A stretch of DNA of 64,000 bases from Trachythela sp. YZ-2020. Taxonomy: Eukaryota > Cnidaria > Anthozoa > Malacalcyonacea > Clavulariidae. Both the position numbers and the translations under genes were made by a program. The number at the start of each line of letters is the position of its first letter. Positions within the stretch are counted from its first letter, which is position 1. Positions 61,249 through 64,000 of this stretch are shown piece after piece. The DNA is taken from NCBI GenBank assembly GCA_016169945.1, contig JADLSH010000155.1:2673501-2737500 (forward strand), read 5' to 3'. The notes beneath the pieces were generated by a model. The model saw nothing but the letters and a program-made list of their open reading frames with translations, was not told the DNA's origin and did no database searches.

Positions 61249-61354
61249 ATATAGCCTGCACACAAGTGCCAACCCAACTGCAAGGTCGAATACCTATGCA
61301 CAACCATTGAACCTTAACATAGAGAACTTTAACACCTGTGTGCAGGCTGTATAT
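61249..61354. repeat. 106-bp inverted-repeat element
   Basis: ATATAGCCTGCACACAAGTG at the left and an inverse CACCTGTGTGCAGGCTGTAT at the right, arms about 20 bp. The interior is non-coding. It lies in the second intron of the MULE-like gene. Confidence 0.8.
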
Positions 61355-61559
61355 TTATAACATTTATCTTAGTTAATGCATTTAAATTAAAAAACAAAAG
61401 TTCAATGTGTAAAGTATGTAAATATGTGTGGTCGTCTGTGGTGCACAATACATGCACCTGTAGATTTGTTTGTTTCAGCTGATGCATTAGATTAAAGACG
61501 TGAAGAAAGGTTTTGACGTCAAAACTGGCAAAATATATATGTCTTACTGTACCTCTTAA

Positions 61560-62749
61560 GGTGGCTCCCTACAGTTATTATAAAAACAAGGGGTGAAAAT
61601 GTGCTTTCCCTATTGCAACACATATCTTCATGTTTGTGAAATATATAGTTGCTTTTTGGGTAATAACTATTAATATAACTGTTATGTGTCCAACCTATGG
61701 GTTCTAAATATACCACAGTCGCGTTGCTATGGTAACAACAGCGTATGAACTATAGCAGTCATATCCTATAAATTGGACAAAAAATAGAATTACTTGAATT
61801 TCCTTCGGTGAATTTTTTTTTAAATTTTCAAGTAGACTTGGAATACTAAGCGGAACATCATATAAAAAAATTAAGGTAGGTTGTAGGATAAGTTTTTTAG
61901 ATATTTGCCAATTTTTGTTCTGAGAAAACTTATCTGTAAATGTTTCCAAAATTTGGATATATTAAAAGTTCACTTAAAACTAAAGCCATTAAGCCACGCA
62001 CAAAACTTACGCGGGCAAACAGAATTTCAATTCGACAAGAACGGTATCTGCGCAAGTCCTTGTCTTTCGCGGACTCGCTGGCTGTAAAACAGGCTTTTTT
62101 TTCCGAAATGGTGTACAATTGCGAGCAAAATTATCTTCGTTTTCGTTACCCTTGGCTTGTTGGACCCAAGATTGTTTGTTGGTGGTCTTTTTCTGGTCTG
62201 GTTTGTCAGTGATTTACCCATTGAATTAATCCAACGTCTCTTAAATTTGTTTTTATTGTTGAAATCGGTATGAAAACTTTTCAAAATATTCAAACAATTC
62301 CAAATTTTCGTAAGACAACTCGTAAGTCGTAACTGTCTGTACTGTAGTTGTATGCAGTAGTTTTTAAACTTTTGATTGTTTTAAAGAATTATATTACTCT
62401 GACAGTTTCTAGACTGCCTTGAGCAGAGTATAAAATATCATTTTAGAATTGTCTGCAACAAGTCGAAGATTTTGAACATTATAAAAGATAATACTGAATG
62501 TAAATACGTAAAAAACATACTAAAAGAAAGCTTAGAATCTGGTTAACAACATACGTACTGCTTGAATTTCAAAGATTTACGATTATAATGAAAAGAATGT
62601 GGTTTCTTCGCAGAAAAATCTCGAAAATAACTTCCCGCGGCTTGTTTCAAAATTTTACCGGATCGCGAAGTTTCCACGCGTGAGACGCGAGGATGACATC
62701 TGATCTATATAGATCTTGTTTCAAACTGTACTAACTGTAGGGAGCCACC
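61560..62749. mobile_element. 1190-bp TTAA-flanked DNA element
   Basis: Termini GGTGGCTCCCTACAGTTA (18 bp perfect, plus partial extension) with TTAA at 61556-61559 and 62750-62753. The interior has no long frame. The right half is shared with 37795-38490. The GG-starting terminus and TTAA target fit Kolobok-like better than piggyBac, but no transposase is present to decide. Solitary copies of the terminus occur near 22690 and 45560, so the family is repetitive in this genome. It sits in the intron between exons 2 and 3 of the MULE-like gene. Confidence 0.88.
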
Positions 62750-62814
62750 TTAAGTGACTTCATTTTTTGGTGAAATGTTAGGAGAAAGGAATTTTGCTTC
62801 CTTTCTTTACATTC

Positions 62815-62961
62815 GACAGAGGGACTGTCATCTTTAGAGGGACTGTCATCTTTAGAGGGACTGTCATCTTTAGAGGGACTGTCATCTTTAGAGAGACTGT
62901 CATCTTCAGAGGGACTGTCATCTTTAAAGGGACTGTCATCTTTAGAGGGACAGTCATCTTT
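62815..62961 (-). repeat. 18-bp coding minisatellite (eight units)
   Basis: AAAGATGACAGTCCCTCT units on the minus strand, in frame, giving KDDSPS with variants CPS, SPF, EDDSLS. Acidic/Ser-Pro repeats of this kind are typical of disordered, phosphorylatable linkers. Part of exon 2 of the MULE-like gene. Confidence 0.92.
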
Positions 62962-63352
62962 GGTTAGGTCAATAAGAACCTAGTATACAGTAGAAACAAA
63001 TAAAATTAATGACATTGGAATGGAAGATTTATAAGAATAATATTTATTAATAACCTTATGCACCGTATTTAACTTTTTAGAATACTTTCTAAATAAAAAT
63101 GGCACTCGGACATGATTTAAAAAATGCCTGACCCAGTTTTGCTGACAGATGTTTAAGGCTAGAATACTGCACAGTCTCAGCATAAGTTCATTTTTCTTTC
63201 TTGGTATTTGATATGATACTTGCCTGCTTTTTACTACTTCTATTTTCTAAATTGGTCAAATCGTATCGGACACACTTAAAAATGGAAATTCCTGGATTGT
63301 AGTTCTCCTCATCCGAGAAGTCCCAATCTGACACATTGGCTTGGACATTCAT

Positions 63353-64000
63353 TCTTCGCCTTTTTCTCTATAAAAATAAAATAATATATATGTTGCTCTT
63401 AAAATACACTATCTATAAACCTGCACCAGTTTGACAGTGACTCGGATAATAAATTAAAAAAAACAATTATAAAGTAATAACAAAATATGTAAACACGCCT
63501 GGCATAAAGTGCTGCAAAATCGCCACGTTCGCCTGTCATTAGGTTCAGCGATCTTGCCGATGGGCTTTGGAAAAATTTAAAAATGGCGGCGATTAGGAGT
63601 GACGGCTAAAGGGCTTTCAGGCAAATTTTTTCATCTTGTGGGAAGCAAAACTGTTTACGATTATCGCGGAAAAAATTGCTCGGGACTGATCTGTAGAGAC
63701 TTGGCATATACGTCATGTAATCAACATTAATTAGTACTGTTGCGTCATCGCATGCTTGTTCACGTGCGTGCATGTCGCTGCATGAGCCATTTGACCTTTG
63801 GCCGATAGGACGGATGATACATTATTATTGTGATATAGACAGTCTGTACGGTGTAAACAGACAGATATTATACTGGAGGGAATATAGTTTACGTCTAGAT
63901 CTGCTAACTAAAGCGGGATCATTTGCTTGATTACGTATGTATCTTTATTGTATGTCAGTCCTATATGTCTATCGTATCTTATATCAGTGTAATTTGTTAT
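63353..64000. other. 5' flank of the MULE-like gene
   Basis: The reading stays open upstream of the ATG to an AG at about 63368-63369 (TTTATAG|AGAAAAAGGCG), so a further 5' exon is possible. GC content rises near 63520-63600, including AAAATGGCGGCGATTAGG (63580-63597). No gene was recognised here. Confidence 0.45.

Larger units (their letters stand above)
58813..63352 (-). pseudogene. MULE-like transposase gene with SWIM zinc finger, inactivated
   Basis: Minus strand. Exon 1 is 63352-63224 (MNVQANVSDWDFSDEE..., 43 codons, ending CAG|GCAAGT, a GC-AG intron). Exon 2 is 62979-62811 (phase 0 in, phase 1 out) and encodes eight KDDSPS-like repeats. Exon 3 starts at 61022 with matching phase and is long: DVDIEEVESIPNGI, RRWKKSSQTQWKDYEKVRYS, a zinc-ligand block CNICG..IPC, CRVFHCGEHTC, then the DDE-like core (FNPYGWMTDMAGTN) and EWWNKRRTLIFPAF. 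Near 59200-59130 is HSCQC with a distant His, a SWIM-like C.C...C.H, then a C-terminal helix to 58813. Lesions: TAG at 60732-60730, a frameshift near 60454, a frameshift with probable deletion near 59890, and a stop inside the SWIM block. Confidence 0.78.

Noticed and set aside
62027..62293. Open frames on both strands within the TTAA element, similar to those at 38331-38613
   Set aside because: The similarity reflects shared non-coding repeat sequence. The frames are not conserved between the two copies.
62815..62961. CRISPR-like or satellite array
   Set aside because: The 18-bp units are contiguous and preserve an open frame, so it is a coding minisatellite.

Overview
The window is animal genomic DNA: AT-rich, gene-poor, intron-containing and dense in decayed transposons. 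The repeat content (CR1/L2-like LINEs, a Penelope-like RT, Ty3/Gypsy, hAT and MULE transposases, many short inverted-repeat elements, tRNA-derived SINEs) and a secreted PAN-EGF-TLDc gene fit a cnidarian, most likely an anthozoan (sea anemone or coral). This is inferred from family resemblance, not from a database search.

Two host genes look intact. One is a single-exon class A GPCR at 28486-29469 (+) with an AATAAA about 100 bp after its stop; a near-perfect 231-bp foldback lies 62 bp before its ATG. The other is a five-exon gene at 45983-56081 (+) joined from phase-matched exons: signal peptide, PAN/apple-like, EGF-like, TLDc in two exons, 354 residues in total. A third candidate, the 5' end of a minus-strand cysteine-containing protein (34443-35400), is cut off by a LINE fragment.

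Layout. 1-6203: intergenic, with a LINE tail and one unassigned exon. 6212-10342: complete hAT element (matching termini, 8-bp target duplication) with a broken transposase. 11340-15190: minus-strand LINE with a 576-bp MULE-type element (9-bp duplication) inside its RT gene. 15352-16013: 662-bp MITE with 8-bp duplication. 16280-19005: plus-strand LINE with a deleted RT core. 19090-21240: second, degenerate hAT-like gene. 21241-28192: mostly non-coding, with a foldback cluster, minisatellite and diverged repeats. 28193-29580: foldback and GPCR. 30961-31260: SINE-like repeat carrying a 111-bp MITE with telomere-like interior. 31410-37476: minus-strand Penelope and Ty3/Gypsy pol, with foreign DNA between two Gypsy blocks. 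37795-39652: TTAA-associated elements. 41724-44743: 3-kb inverted-repeat element with a recurring motif. 44858-45350: palindrome cluster. 45983-56081: PAN-EGF-TLDc gene, whose third intron carries a palindromic SINE composite. 57250-57890: P-loop ATPase fragment. 58813-63352: minus-strand MULE/SWIM transposase pseudogene with a 1.2-kb TTAA element in an intron.

There is no operon-like logic. The unifying theme is nested transposition: at least four insertion boundaries can be read to the base from target-site duplications, which gives relative ages. No previously unknown multi-gene system was found. The most unusual host feature is the predicted secretion of a TLDc domain, a fold otherwise known from intracellular oxidation-resistance and V-ATPase-associated proteins.
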